DNA of 64,000 bases from Silene conica. Taxonomy: Eukaryota; Streptophyta; Magnoliopsida; Caryophyllales; Caryophyllaceae. The notes below the pieces were generated by a model. The model was not told the origin of the DNA and did not search any database. It worked only from the letters and a program-made list of their open reading frames with translations. The stretch's first letter is position 1, and each line of letters begins with the position of its first letter. The stretch covers positions 28,429,568 to 28,493,567 of the forward strand of contig CM055319.2 of assembly GCA_029255685.2 (NCBI GenBank), written 5' to 3'. Positions 11,424-21,658 of the stretch are shown in pieces. The position numbers and the translations under genes were made by a program.

Positions 11424-12679
11424 TGTTGGGAAATGTGTCCTCAACAATAGTGCGATCACGACAATGATAAAATCATTGTCATAAATCTTATAAGAATATG
11501 CAAGGGACGATCCAATATTGATTTAGTCAACTGACCAACATTAATCGGTAATGATTGGCTTACTAGAGTTTGACATTACTGTCGTATGACGGTGGTGGTC
11601 AGTTGATCCCTTTAGGTCACACCTATAGGACAGACCCCTTAAATAATATATTGATTAATTGTATAGGATACAGATTGATCAATATTCTTAAAACCGTATA
11701 TTGAGAGATCAGAGGTTGAATCTTAAAGTAAGATTTATATTTGAAATTGAAATGTGTCAATTGTCAAATATTAATCGATATTTATGAAATGTCGAAATTA
11801 GAATGAGATGGGTTCGTGGTTATAACAAATGTTGTATATCGTATTGACGATTATTATAATAACCATATTTTGAGACGGTAATTATGAATTACTAGATAAT
11901 TTGTTAAATATGATTTGATTAATTTAGAAATATTATTTATGTGAAAAACATATTTTAAATTAATACAATTGAATTATGTCACATAGGATGTCACATATTA
12001 CACAATTGTGCAAATTACAGTTTTGTAAAATAAAGTCTATTTTACAAAATAATGTGTCGTGTATATGCTTGTGTTATGGATTAATATTAGTAGTAATATT
12101 AATTCTTACACTCATAATGATTACTATAAGATAGTCTTTCATACCTATTAGTAGGTATGCATACCTAAGTGCATGTGTTAGATAAATCAACACATTTAGC
12201 CTTGCCAAGCAAGGGATCACACGACACACACCACAACACTCTACCTCACCTTCTATAAAATGTGAATACTTCACATTATTGTCTAATTCTAACACTCATG
12301 CAATTTTTCCTTAGTGTAAGAAAAATTCTACAAAACCTCTTGAATCAATATTATACATATAGTATTCTAGTATACTAATAATAGTATTAGTTTACGGTTT
12401 CAAGTTAACCCATTACGTCTCCTAGCTCGGGTTCGTGTTTCGGTGTTTAAGGGTAGGTCTTGGGTGCAACGTAAAGGAGGCAAGCTATTTTGGTTGCTCC
12501 GTGGAGGATCGTCCTAGCACTCATTCGGACCGTTTGTAAGCCCTTTTTCGTTATTGTTCCGCAAATAATATTGCATGCATAAGATCTTGAGTATAAATTA
12601 ATATGAGATTAATTAAAATGTAAAATAATTAGTAAGACTACATTATTAGGATAACAAGAGTGAATCTCGTTTACCTTCA
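11424..12679 (+). repeat. 3' LTR of the gag-only copia element
   Basis: It is 1256 bp, the same length as the 5' LTR, with only scattered substitutions. It ends CCTTCA and is followed by the target duplication agtca. Confidence 0.95.
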
Positions 12680-12767
12680 AGTCACACTGAGAAAGGAAAG
12701 AGGTTAATCTACCACAATAGATATGTAATGGTTCATGCTCGAGTTGCGGGAAAGGGGCGATGGTCAT
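12680..12767 (-). pseudogene. N-terminal piece of the gag-like ORF of segment A
   Basis: A minus-strand ATG at 12765-12767 opens a frame with the motif PQLEHEPLHIYCGRLTSFL, which matches the plant gypsy gag pattern (H-E-S/P-L-Y-x-Y-x-x-R-L). The frame runs into the copia target duplication and resumes at 4317. It starts only about 55 bp inside the primer site, an unusually short leader. Confidence 0.6.
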
Positions 12768-12823
12768 GACGGTAAAAGAAAAAGGGAAAATATAAACAAA
12801 AAACAATAAACACTGGCGTAACC

Positions 12824-12841
12824 TCCCCGGCAACGGCGCCA
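12824..12841 (-). promoter_or_regulatory. Primer binding site, tRNA-Asp
   Basis: On the minus strand it reads TGGCGCCGTTGCCGGGGA, an 18 nt complement of the tRNA-Asp 3' end including CCA. This primer is typical of Athila/Tat gypsy elements. It lies five bases inside the LTR at 12847 and fixes segment A on the minus strand. Confidence 0.9.
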
Positions 12842-12846
12842 AAATT

Positions 12847-14434
12847 TGATGCCCAACGTTGAGGGTCTCAAAGATAAAATTTATAATACCTAACTTTAAC
12901 AATAGATAGTGAAAGTCAGGGTCGAACCACAAAGAGGTGGGGAATGTTTATTGTTTGATGTTAATGTTTAAAGTAACAATTTTGGGGGTTTTAATGGTTG
13001 TTTACTAAGTCTAAGGCAAAGATTAAAATAAACAAGTAATTAAAGCTGAGAATAAAACTATATTAAAAGAGATGCTAGGATGTTTGGGTAATAAATAGCT
13101 AAGGTAATATAAATCCTAAGGTCAACATGTATTGCAGCCGCACAAGGAGTGTAACATATCCTTTAGGTCTATGTTACCTAATAGCTCCTTTCGGCCTATG
13201 CTATTAGTTCCTAGGTCTCACAATTATTGGGTGTCAACAATAAGGGTGATTCCTAAATTCTAGGTCACATACCTTTCAGTCTTAAGTAACCTAGCCGTCT
13301 TAAGGTGTAAACCAATGCCCTTCCCGTATCTCTCAATCTTGGGTAGGTCATTACTAACATCCTACAAGTCTCCTTTCAGTCTCATTGTAGGTTATTATGG
13401 CATACGAATTAAAATGAAACAGAATACGAACGCGAGTGGGTCGACCGACCAGCTAGCCTAGTCGGCCGACCACAGCCTCGGTCGACCGACCCATTATATA
13501 GGTCGGCCGACCACGGCCCTGCTACAGGTTGGTCTCGGCACTTATACTACCTACGCATATTCATCCCCTACATCCTAACATATGAATTTAGCTACTCATA
13601 ATTACCAAAACAACGATGAAAACGGGAATAAACATGGAAAACATAATGAATGACAATCTAAACATGCAATCTATAATAAGGCTTGGGATTCTATCTTAAC
13701 CGAATACAAGTAATTATAAGAACAATAATAAAACTTAAATTAAGAGAATAATTACCGGAAATAGGATTAAGGCAGAAAAGGAACAAACTTTATTGATGAA
13801 TGTTGAAAGATTGAAGAACAAACTAAAAGTGTTGAGAAGTATTGAAAGGTTACAAACTAAAGATGAAAACTAGATTAAAAACTGAATATATGACTGAATG
13901 AATAACCCTAATCACGTAATTTAGCTTAAATAGGCGGAAAAAAAAAGAGTTTCCTAATGACCTACTTTGTGGTCGGTCGACCCAATGTCGGGACTGCAGC
14001 GCGCGTCAATCTTAAAACAGCTGCCATTTCTTCGTTACTTATCGTAATCAAGCGATTCTTGCGGTGTTGGAAAGCTAAGAGGATAAGCATTTTCCTCCAA
14101 CTGGAATCACTCCATTATCAGCTCTAGAACTCGAGATATAGCCATTTGAAACAGGCTGCAATATCGTGGATCGATTCTTTGCTAAATGCACCTTTGCTTA
14201 TGCTATCTTCAGGCCTTGAAATGTGCGCTAGGCTTGTTCTTTCGTGTCCTTAGCCATAAAAATCACTTGAGGACGGATTTGGTTTAAAATCGCCCTTTTT
14301 CCGCATAATTCTGCAAAATAGCATAAAAATACGAAAGTAGACAAAAGTTCGGAAATAAAGGCTAAAACATCGTAAATGAGCTCTAAAATGCGTGTGAAAA
14401 TAGATGTAAAATATCATAAAATAGACACGCATCA
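12847..14434 (-). repeat. 5' LTR of Athila-like segment A
   Basis: On the plus strand it starts TGATGCCCAACG and ends CGCATCA. It shares its first 150 bp pattern (GTTGAGGGT, then GGGTCGAACCAC) and its end with the LTR at 28248-29497, so the two are one family. The primer site abuts its left edge. It contains GTCGAC boxes at 13439-13512 and 13971-13982. Confidence 0.8.
13439..13512. repeat. Four GTCGAC/GGCCGACC boxes at a 21 bp period, inside an LTR
   Basis: Boxes start at 13439, 13460, 13480 and 13501, alternating GGTCGACCGACC with GTCGGCCGACC. A further inverted box lies at 13971-13982. The regular period within an LTR is the clearest example in the window. Confidence 0.9.
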
Positions 14435-15529
14435 ACAACCGTGCGTAAACACACTCATTAAGTGACCCTGACAAATGCATTGAGATGAAGAAGGATATGT
14501 GAGGTGAAAGGTAAAAGAGGTTAAGACGTTTTGGACAAGTGGGGTTAGTAGCCAAGCTAGTAAAACCGGGTTCCAAGAATAAATTTCACGACTTTCAACA
14601 TTATTAAGGTGCTATCTTGTAGCAACAATCTCACATAATTTGAGGGACAGGACTCCCAAATATTTTGAATGAAGTACGGGAGTAATAAGATGTAAAAGAA
14701 AGGGATTTTTTTCTGAACGAATTTGAACTCTTGTTTTAGTCAGTTGGTCGACCGACCAAGTGGTGCGGTCGGTCGACTAACTGCAGGTATTATTTGATTT
14801 TTTCATTTTTCTTTCTTTTTTGATTTTTTTTTCTGTTCTTTTCTTTTTCCTTTTTCTTCCTTCTTTTCTTTCTCTTTCTGCTCAAGGTGACCTACAGACC
14901 AAAATGCCTTAAAAAATTTCTATCGACCACAAATACTAGCTTGGTAGAGTAGGCTAAGTATAGGATGCAGTTTTTAGGGATAAAAAGGCAATTTTGGCTA
15001 TGTAGGGCTTATGGGTAAATAAGAGAAAATGGGCCTCCAATGCACGTAACAAGACTCACAAAACAAAATAGTAAACAGGTATATAACAATTCATGTTCAT
15101 GTTTATGCTTATTGATGTAACATGTTCCAAAGGAAGTACTATTCACATCCTAGACAACTGGTTTATGAATGAAACCAGGAATAAGCTCTAAAACTTAGAA
15201 TGTATAGTAGTTTGCCAAGTTATAAGTCAAGTCTCAAGAAACACGAATTGTTTGACAAAAACTCGTAGAAATGCATATGATTCAAATACTAAAGCAAGTT
15301 AATAAGGAATGGCAAAGGCCTAAACATGTGAAAATTGCAAAATCATCATTGAAATACTATCGTTCCGACTCGACCTATAAGCTAAAGTAAACGTGCATTT
15401 TTTTGAAATTTTTGAAATTTTCTTATTTTTTTGGATTTTTGTATATGCAAGGAATTTAAAGAAAGAGCAATGCAAAGCATAAATGCAATAAACGTGTGAC
15501 ACAAATGCAATGGAACAAATGCATGCGAC
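14435..15529 (-). other. 3' non-coding region of Athila-like segment B, distal part
   Basis: No gene. Landmarks match 29870-30900 of segment C: a GTCGAC pair, a T-rich tract, a block reading gctatgtrggg then ttatgggt, and an acgtgtgac block near the right end. It therefore lies between the coding part of B and B's 3' LTR, which is not seen here. The copia element at 15535 interrupts it. Confidence 0.6.
14746..14777. repeat. Inverted GTCGAC box pair with extended stem
   Basis: GGTCGACCGACC at 14746-14757 and its inverse at 14767-14777 start 21 bp apart. The flanks cagtt and aactg extend the complementarity, so the pair could form a long hairpin. Confidence 0.85.
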
Positions 15530-15534
15530 ATAAA

Positions 15535-16491
15535 TGTGGGAAAATATCTGTATATATTCCCAATTCTTTATATGCAGGATTATAACAAATTTATAATGTA
15601 TGATTTATAGTCATAAACGAAGAACAAGATACAAAGATTGGGATCAAGAATTAACCTTCTGTCCTTGCAAAGGCCTAAGATCAGATATCAAAACAGATAT
15701 CCTCCTAATCGTTGCACCCAAGATGTCCTGAGAAATACCCTTTCCTGAGCTAGAAATTGCAAAATTACCTTTAATTTTGTGTAAGATGAAAGCTAGAGAG
15801 AGAGAGAGAGAGAGGAGGGAAGTAGTCGTGTAACTCCTCTCTTTAAGTGCAGAGTGAATGTCCTATTTATAGCTGCAAACAACCTTGCTATTAGACATCA
15901 ACTAGGATTCCCCAAATCAGTATTTGGTTCTACCTACAACACTTCATAACAACTGAACAACTTAATAATTACTTAGACCGAAATTCTATCTTTATATAAT
16001 CGGTTATATCGCTCTCTCTTGTGTAATGCTTTATCTTATAAATATCTTATATTTATAATCCACTAATTAAATATAACCTTTTATATTTAATTAAATCATT
16101 TAATCTTTATTAAATAATTTCATTACACATAATTAAATATAACATTTTATATTTAATTACGAATTAACATTGTAATTCGTCTTAGCTAATATTCTTTAAT
16201 CAGTATTAAATAATTATGTCATCATTACATTGACTAAACGTTTAGTTATATAGGGTATCAATATGATTACATTTTCATCTAATCATATCTTTCAGATTCC
16301 ATCCTTTAGGTGTGACTCTTAGGGACCAGTTGATTACCGCCATCTGTATGACAATAACGTCAAACTTTCTAGCAAGCCAACAGTTATTGATAAACGTGAA
16401 TCAATTGGCTAAAATACAAAGTATACTCTGTGTTCCTTTAAAAGATTTGTACTTGTTGTCGCACTAGCTGTTGAGGACACTAGCTCCAACA
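15535..16491 (-). repeat. 3' LTR of the decayed copia
   Basis: It begins TGTGGGAAAATATC on the plus strand and ends CTCCAACA. An (AG)n run at about 15793-15814 is shorter in the partner LTR, which explains most of the length difference. Confidence 0.95.
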
Positions 16492-16505
16492 ATCTCCCAC
16501 TTGTC
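16492..16505 (-). promoter_or_regulatory. Polypurine tract of the decayed copia
   Basis: On the minus strand it reads CAAGTGGGAGAT and abuts the 3' LTR. Confidence 0.85.
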
Positions 16506-17273
16506 CGTACAAGTGTATGTGCGATAACCGATTCTCATATCCAATTAAATTTCTCCCACTCAATGTAAAAAAATTTGCAAATCTGTATTCACAAATGTCG
16601 TATTTTACAAGCGATTTATATCAAGAGTGGTTTCCCCGACTAGAGAGTAACTCAACTGATAACGAATCATTATTCGAGGTTGGCCAAGCATTTCAGTTAT
16701 TACTCCTCGAGTGGCCCTGAGAAATATTAAAACCTGATACGGGGTGGATATTTCCTTCAACTGGAATCTTGCAGATGTAAGCACAGTATGAAATAAGCCA
16801 AAAAAAATATTCTTAGACCCAGTTACGGTCAGCTAGTGAGAAAGAAATCAAAATCACCCCAAACTGCCCTTTATCTCAAGAAACAGTCAACAGTCAAAAG
16901 AATCGACTCAAGGAACACGATGAACGTCCTATCCACGACCCGGCACCGAATGTTCTGTAACATTTAGGACTCCATTGCGTCGTCACGAAAATGTCCTACG
17001 AGTTATCGTTATAATCTCGTATCTGTGATCGATCAGTCAACGGTTTGACTTATGGTTTATTGAACCCACCATCAATCGACGTCACAAAATAATTGCCAGA
17101 GTTATCAGCTCGTGTAGGCGATTACGGACTAAAAACAAATATAATGTAATTCAGTTCACTTTGTGGTGTTCAATGTTATCAGTACAATCCACATGAAAAA
17201 CAATATATAAAACAAAATCGATGGTGTTATAAATAGTATATGAAATAGATACAATATCCAATTCACAAAAGTA
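16506..17273 (-). other. 3' untranslated region of the decayed copia
   Basis: There is no ORF. It corresponds to 60386-61152 of the copia at 59332, with many shared short blocks, and loosely to 10740-11412 of the gag-only copia. Confidence 0.6.
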
Positions 17274-20241
17274 CTAATACAACTCAGGAACACGTTTAAT
17301 TCCCATTGAAATAACGTGCCCTTCATGTTTATCATGTCTTAATGGTTTAGTGAGAGGATCTGCGATGTTGTCATCTGTCGCAATCTTGTCTATCACTATC
17401 TCCTTTTACTCAGTAGTAGAATATGCAATAACACTCTGCTTGGAACTTTTCCAACTGACAGTAGCGCCATTAAGAGTAAAACGAATCCAGATTGAGATTT
17501 CGAGTCATCGCGATCCGTTTGGAAGCTAGCATCTGCGTAACCGTTTGCGCAACGCTCAGTGCCTCCACCATAAGTCAATACCCAATCTTTAGTCCTCCGT
17601 AGGTACTTAAGAATGTTTTTCACAACCATTTAATGTGGTTCACCTGGATTGTATTGGTACCTATTCGTCATACTCAAAGCATATGCCATGTCTGGATGTG
17701 TGCATATCATGGCATACATGATCGATCCTATAGCTGACGCGTAAGGAATGCGACTCATGCGCTCGACCTCTTCCGGTGTCTTAGGTGCCTGAGTCTTACT
17801 CAAATGTACCCCCGAGATCATTGGAAGTAACCCCTTTTTTGGAGTTGGTCATGCTGAATCTGTCAAGAATCTTATCTATATAAGACTCCTGACTTAGTGA
17901 TAACATCCGTCATGATCTATCTCTATAGATACGGTTCCCCTATATACATTGTGCCTCACCCAGATCTTTCATCTGGAAATGGTTCTTTAACCATACTTTA
18001 ACCGAAGATAAGAGAGGGATGTCATTTCCGATCAAGAGTATATTGTCGACATACAACACCAGAAAGACGATCTTGCTCCCACTCGACTTCATATATAAGC
18101 ATGGTTCTTCGACTGATCGAATAAAACCATTCATTTTTATCACTTGGTCGAAACGATGATTCCAACTTCTAGATGTTTGCTTAAGTCCATAAATGGAACG
18201 CTTAAGCTTGCACACTTTCTTAGGATTTTTAGGATTTGTGAAACCTTCGGGTTGTACCATGTACAAGTCATCCTCCAAATAACCGTTTAAGAAGGCAGTT
18301 TTCACGTCAATTTGCCATATTTCATAGTCATGAAATGCAGCAATCGCTAAGATAATTCTAATGGAACGTAGCATGACTACGGGTGCAAAAATCTCATCAT
18401 AGTGCAACCCTTGCACTTGAGTGAAACCTTTTACCACTAGTCGTGCCTTATAAGTGTTTGGTTGTCCCTCGATGGAGCGATTTATCTTATAAAGCCATTT
18501 GCACTGAAGAGGTCGTACCTTATCAGGCAAATCAACCAACTCCCATACGTCATTCTCGTACATGGAGTCCATTTCGGATTGCATGTCAGTAAGCCATAGC
18601 TTTGAGTCGGAACAGGTTATGGCACCTTTATAGGTTACGGGTTCGTTATTCTCTAAGAGAAAAACGTCAACTCCGTCAAGTTCCTCGATCATACCGATGT
18701 ATCTATCTGGAGGAATGGAGTATCTACCCGACCTTATGGGTTCCTCAGGAATACTGACTGCAACATAAGATGAAGGAACGGTTTCCTCCATTGGTTGCTC
18801 AGTAGTTGGTTCTTGAACCTCCGACAGATCGAACGTTCTATTACTTGTCTTATTCTCGAGAAACTCTTTCTCTAAGAACTTCGCACTACGCGGTGTTCGG
18901 TAGGCGAATAGAAGTAATGACCAAACATTCCTTTTGGATAATCAATAAAGTATGTCTTGACCGATCGCGGGCCGAGCTTATCCTCGTGTCTCCACTTGAC
19001 ATAAGTCTCGCAGCCCCAAACCCGAATAAAGGACAAGTTAGGGACGGTTCCCTTCCATACCTCATATGGAGTCTTGTCAACAGCTTTAGACGGACTTCGG
19101 TTAAGTATAAGAGCAACTGACAATAGAGCAAAGCCCCATAATGAATCCGGCACAAATGTGTGACTCATCATGGATCGAACCATATCTAATAGTGTTCGAT
19201 TTCTTCGTTCGGACACACCATTTAATTGTGGTGTTCCAGGTGGAGTTAATTGTAGTACTATACAACAGTTTTTAAGGTGTTGATCAAACTCATGCGAAAG
19301 ATACTCATCACCACGATCTGATCGTAGTGCTTTAATCTTTCTATCCAGTTGGTTTTCAACCTTCGCCTGGAATTCCTTGAACTTTTCAAAGGATTCACTT
19401 TTATGCTTCATTAAGTAGACATATCCGTATCTACTTAAATCGTCCGTGAAAGTGATAAAATATCTATAGCCGTCTCGTGCGGTGATTGACATAGGTACAC
19501 ATACATCTGTATGTACGAGGCCTAATAGGTCAGCAGCGCGCATTCCAACACCTTTGAAGGAAATACGATTATTTTGCTTATGAGACATGATTCACATGTG
19601 CCAAATGATTCATAATCAAATGGAGATATAGTGCCATTCTTTATTAGTTGCTTTACACGTTTCTCATTTATGTGTCCCATACGGCAGTGCCATAGATATG
19701 TTTCATCTTTGTCACCAACCTTTAGTTTCTTATTATTCATGTGTAATCTTTCAGTCGATTGATCTAAGACATATATACCATTTATGGAAACAGCTTTACC
19801 ATAAAACATTCCATTTAAAGAGAAAATACAGCTATTATCCTTTATTAAGAATGAAAATCCGTCTTTATCGAGTACGGAAACTGAAATAATGTTCTTAGAT
19901 AAACTGGGTACATAATAATAGTTATACAGATATAACTCGAATCCGCTCGGTGGTTGGATCACATATGTTCCCATGGAAGCAGCAACAACTTTTACTCCAT
20001 TCTCTACTCGCAGGTCCACATCACCCTTTGCGAGAGGTGTGATGCTTTTTAGGCCCTGCAAATGATTACACAAATGAGAACCACAACCGGTATCAAGTAC
20101 CCAAGTTCTGAAACTTGCATGGTTAATCTCAATCATATGAATATAAGATGACATACTAACAGGAGTGACGTGGCCTGCTTTTATGTCCTCACGGTACACT
20201 GGTTCCGCCTCCAATGCCCAGTCTTGTGGCAATGGTGGCAC
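17274..20241 (-). pseudogene. pol: Copia pol (protease, integrase, reverse transcriptase, partial RNase H), broken
   Basis: On the minus strand the domains run in copia order. The protease is VLDTGCGSHLCN; then the pre-integrase zinc motif (LWHCRMGHINEKRVKQL...CESCL) and an integrase core with HTDVC, TFTDDLSRYGYV and SDRGDEYLSHEF; then reverse transcriptase with AFLNGYLEDDLYM. The catalytic YVDD box reads YVDN, which by itself should kill polymerase activity. Breaks fall near 19560, 18830, 17930, 17825 and 17630. RNase H is cut after GYADASFQTDRDDSKSQSG: the middle third is deleted and the frame resumes at the conserved DKIATDDNIADPLTK tail, ending at 17274-17276. The copia pol at 61285-64000 is a close, almost intact relative. 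Confidence 0.9.
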
Positions 20242-21074
20242 TCAATGTCACCGTCTTTGCTCTTTTTCTTGCCTTGTGAGCTACTTGTCTCACCAGGCCC
20301 ACTCTTAAATCCTGCCCTTTTTAATTTAGGAGGCTTAGCTACTGTTAGCTCTGCTTGAGCTTTACCCTTACCCTTTCCCTTCTTTGCAGTCATGAGAACG
20401 TCTTGCTTCATGCTCCCACTCAAATTAAGATCCTTCTCGGTCTGTACGAGAAGGGAGTGTAGCTCATGAGGACTTTTCTTCATGTCATTCATGTAATAGT
20501 TTGCCCTGAATAAGGAAAAACCATCATGAAGTGAATGAAGCATTCGATCAATGATTACGTTCTCACTGATCTTGCAGTTCAGGGACTCCAATTTCTCGAC
20601 ATTCTCAATCATATTGAGAATGTGTGGGCTAACTGGTTAGCCTTTTTGGAGTTTCGCATCGAAGAAGCGACAGGTGTGCTCATATGAAACGATTCTAGGT
20701 GCTTTTGAAAATTCGTTTGTGAGCGTGGTGAAAATCTTATTTGCACCATGGGAAATGAAGCGTCTTTGCAAATTGGGTTCCATTGCAAAAATGAGTACGT
20801 TCTTTATCGCACCAGCTTCCATAACGAAATCACTATAAGCTTGTGATACGTTAGCTCTAGTAGTGGGGCCTGGGTTAGGTGGTAACGGCTCAGTTAAATA
20901 TTTGAGCTTACATTCAGCTACAGCTGCATTCCGTAATGCAGCCTCCTAGTCCGCAAAATTGGACCTATCATTTTTTAGTCGAGTGGACTGATTCATGTGG
21001 TCTATAAAAGCCTTAAGCCAGGATTATTTTCTTAGTGTGGCACTAGGCATATGGGCATCATCATGACCAGCCAT
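20181..21074 (-). pseudogene. gag: Copia gag, broken
   Basis: It starts at a minus-strand ATG (21072-21074, MAGHDDAHMPSATL) 26 bp downstream of the MITE. Stops interrupt the first 80 residues and a break near 20630 splits the capsid region. Recognisable blocks are KNVLIFAMEPNLQRRF, YEHTCRFFD and ELHSLLVQTEKDL, all shared with the intact gag at 8050-8979. The zinc knuckle reads CHHCHKTGHWRRNQC, one residue too long because of an indel that also throws gag and pol into different frames around 20200-20240. Gag and pol were probably one frame in the parent. Confidence 0.85.
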
Positions 21075-21099
21075 AGTATTTGCAGTATTATTGTTTTTT

Positions 21100-21649
21100 G
21101 GGATATTCTACGGTGTACCCTCGAGTTTTTCAATTTTCTACGTTGTACCCCTACATTTTTTAAATTCTATGGTATGCCCTTAAACTCTATATATTAGTCT
21201 ATACAATGACCTTATTTATTGATTTTGCTAGCTTAATTTCTTAATTTATCTATTAAATCGTCTATTTAACATTTCAATTACTTGACAACCTTCTCATTTA
21301 CTTATTAGTTCGCCGAATTACCATTAACCAATCAAATAATATACAAATTTAACTCAATTTTATCAAATTGCTATTATTATTTCATGCTTCATAACGTGTG
21401 TTTTTTAATAGAAGTTTATGCTTATTTGAAGATATTTGTGATACTTTCCATATAGAATGGTGATACCACATTAATAAGTCAAAATAAATGTCAAATTATG
21501 AATTTTAATAGTAATAGTGTTAATGGAGATTTGAAGGAGGTCATTATGGAGAATAAGTACGAAGTTTAAGGGTATAACATAAAAATTATAAAATGTAGGG
21601 GTACAACATAGAAAAACGAAAAACACGAGGGTACACCGTAGAATATCCC
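21100..21649. mobile_element. MULE-type MITE, 550 bp, with 9 bp target duplication
   Basis: Long inverted termini of about 85 bp begin GGGATATTCTACGGTGTACC at both ends. The flanks are an identical 9-mer, ttgtttttt (21091-21099 and 21650-21658). Nine-base duplications with long terminal repeats are diagnostic of the Mutator superfamily. Each terminus holds three tandem TTCTAC-GTACCC-like blocks. The interior is AT-rich without coding capacity. It sits 26 bp upstream of the decayed gag ATG. Confidence 0.9.
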
Positions 21650-21658
21650 TTGTTTTTT

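Larger units (their letters stand above)
4318..12679 (+). mobile_element. Complete gag-only Ty1/copia retrotransposon, 8362 bp
   Basis: The two LTRs are of equal length (1256 bp: 4318-5573 and 11424-12679), begin TGTTGGG and end TTCA. By eye they differ at about 11 positions. The target duplication agtca is perfect (4313-4317 and 12680-12684). A tRNA-iMet primer site and an AAGTGGGAGA polypurine tract lie directly inside the LTRs. The interior has one intact gag but no protease, integrase, reverse transcriptase or RNase H. This matches the published TR-GAG class of non-autonomous plant elements. Its LTR ends and polypurine tract resemble those of the copia elements at 15535 and 59332, which could supply enzymes in trans. 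Confidence 0.95.
92..14434 (-). mobile_element. Athila-like Ty3/gypsy segment A, minus strand, non-autonomous
   Basis: Read on the minus strand, the order is 5' LTR (12847-14434), tRNA-Asp primer site (12824-12841), a short leader, a small gag-like ORF in three pieces (12680-12767, 3502-4317, 644-763), then a 3' non-coding region (92-643). A solo LTR (764-3501) and a complete copia element (4318-12679) are inserted within the ORF, each with a perfect 5 bp target duplication. No protease, reverse transcriptase or integrase is present. The 3' part matches segment B around 24820-25500. The 3' LTR would lie left of the window. To its right the LTR abuts the 3' non-coding region of segment B. Confidence 0.75.

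Noticed and set aside
12074..12295. A 73-residue frame repeated at 4968-5189
   Set aside because: It lies antisense in both LTRs of one element; the repetition only reflects the LTR pair.
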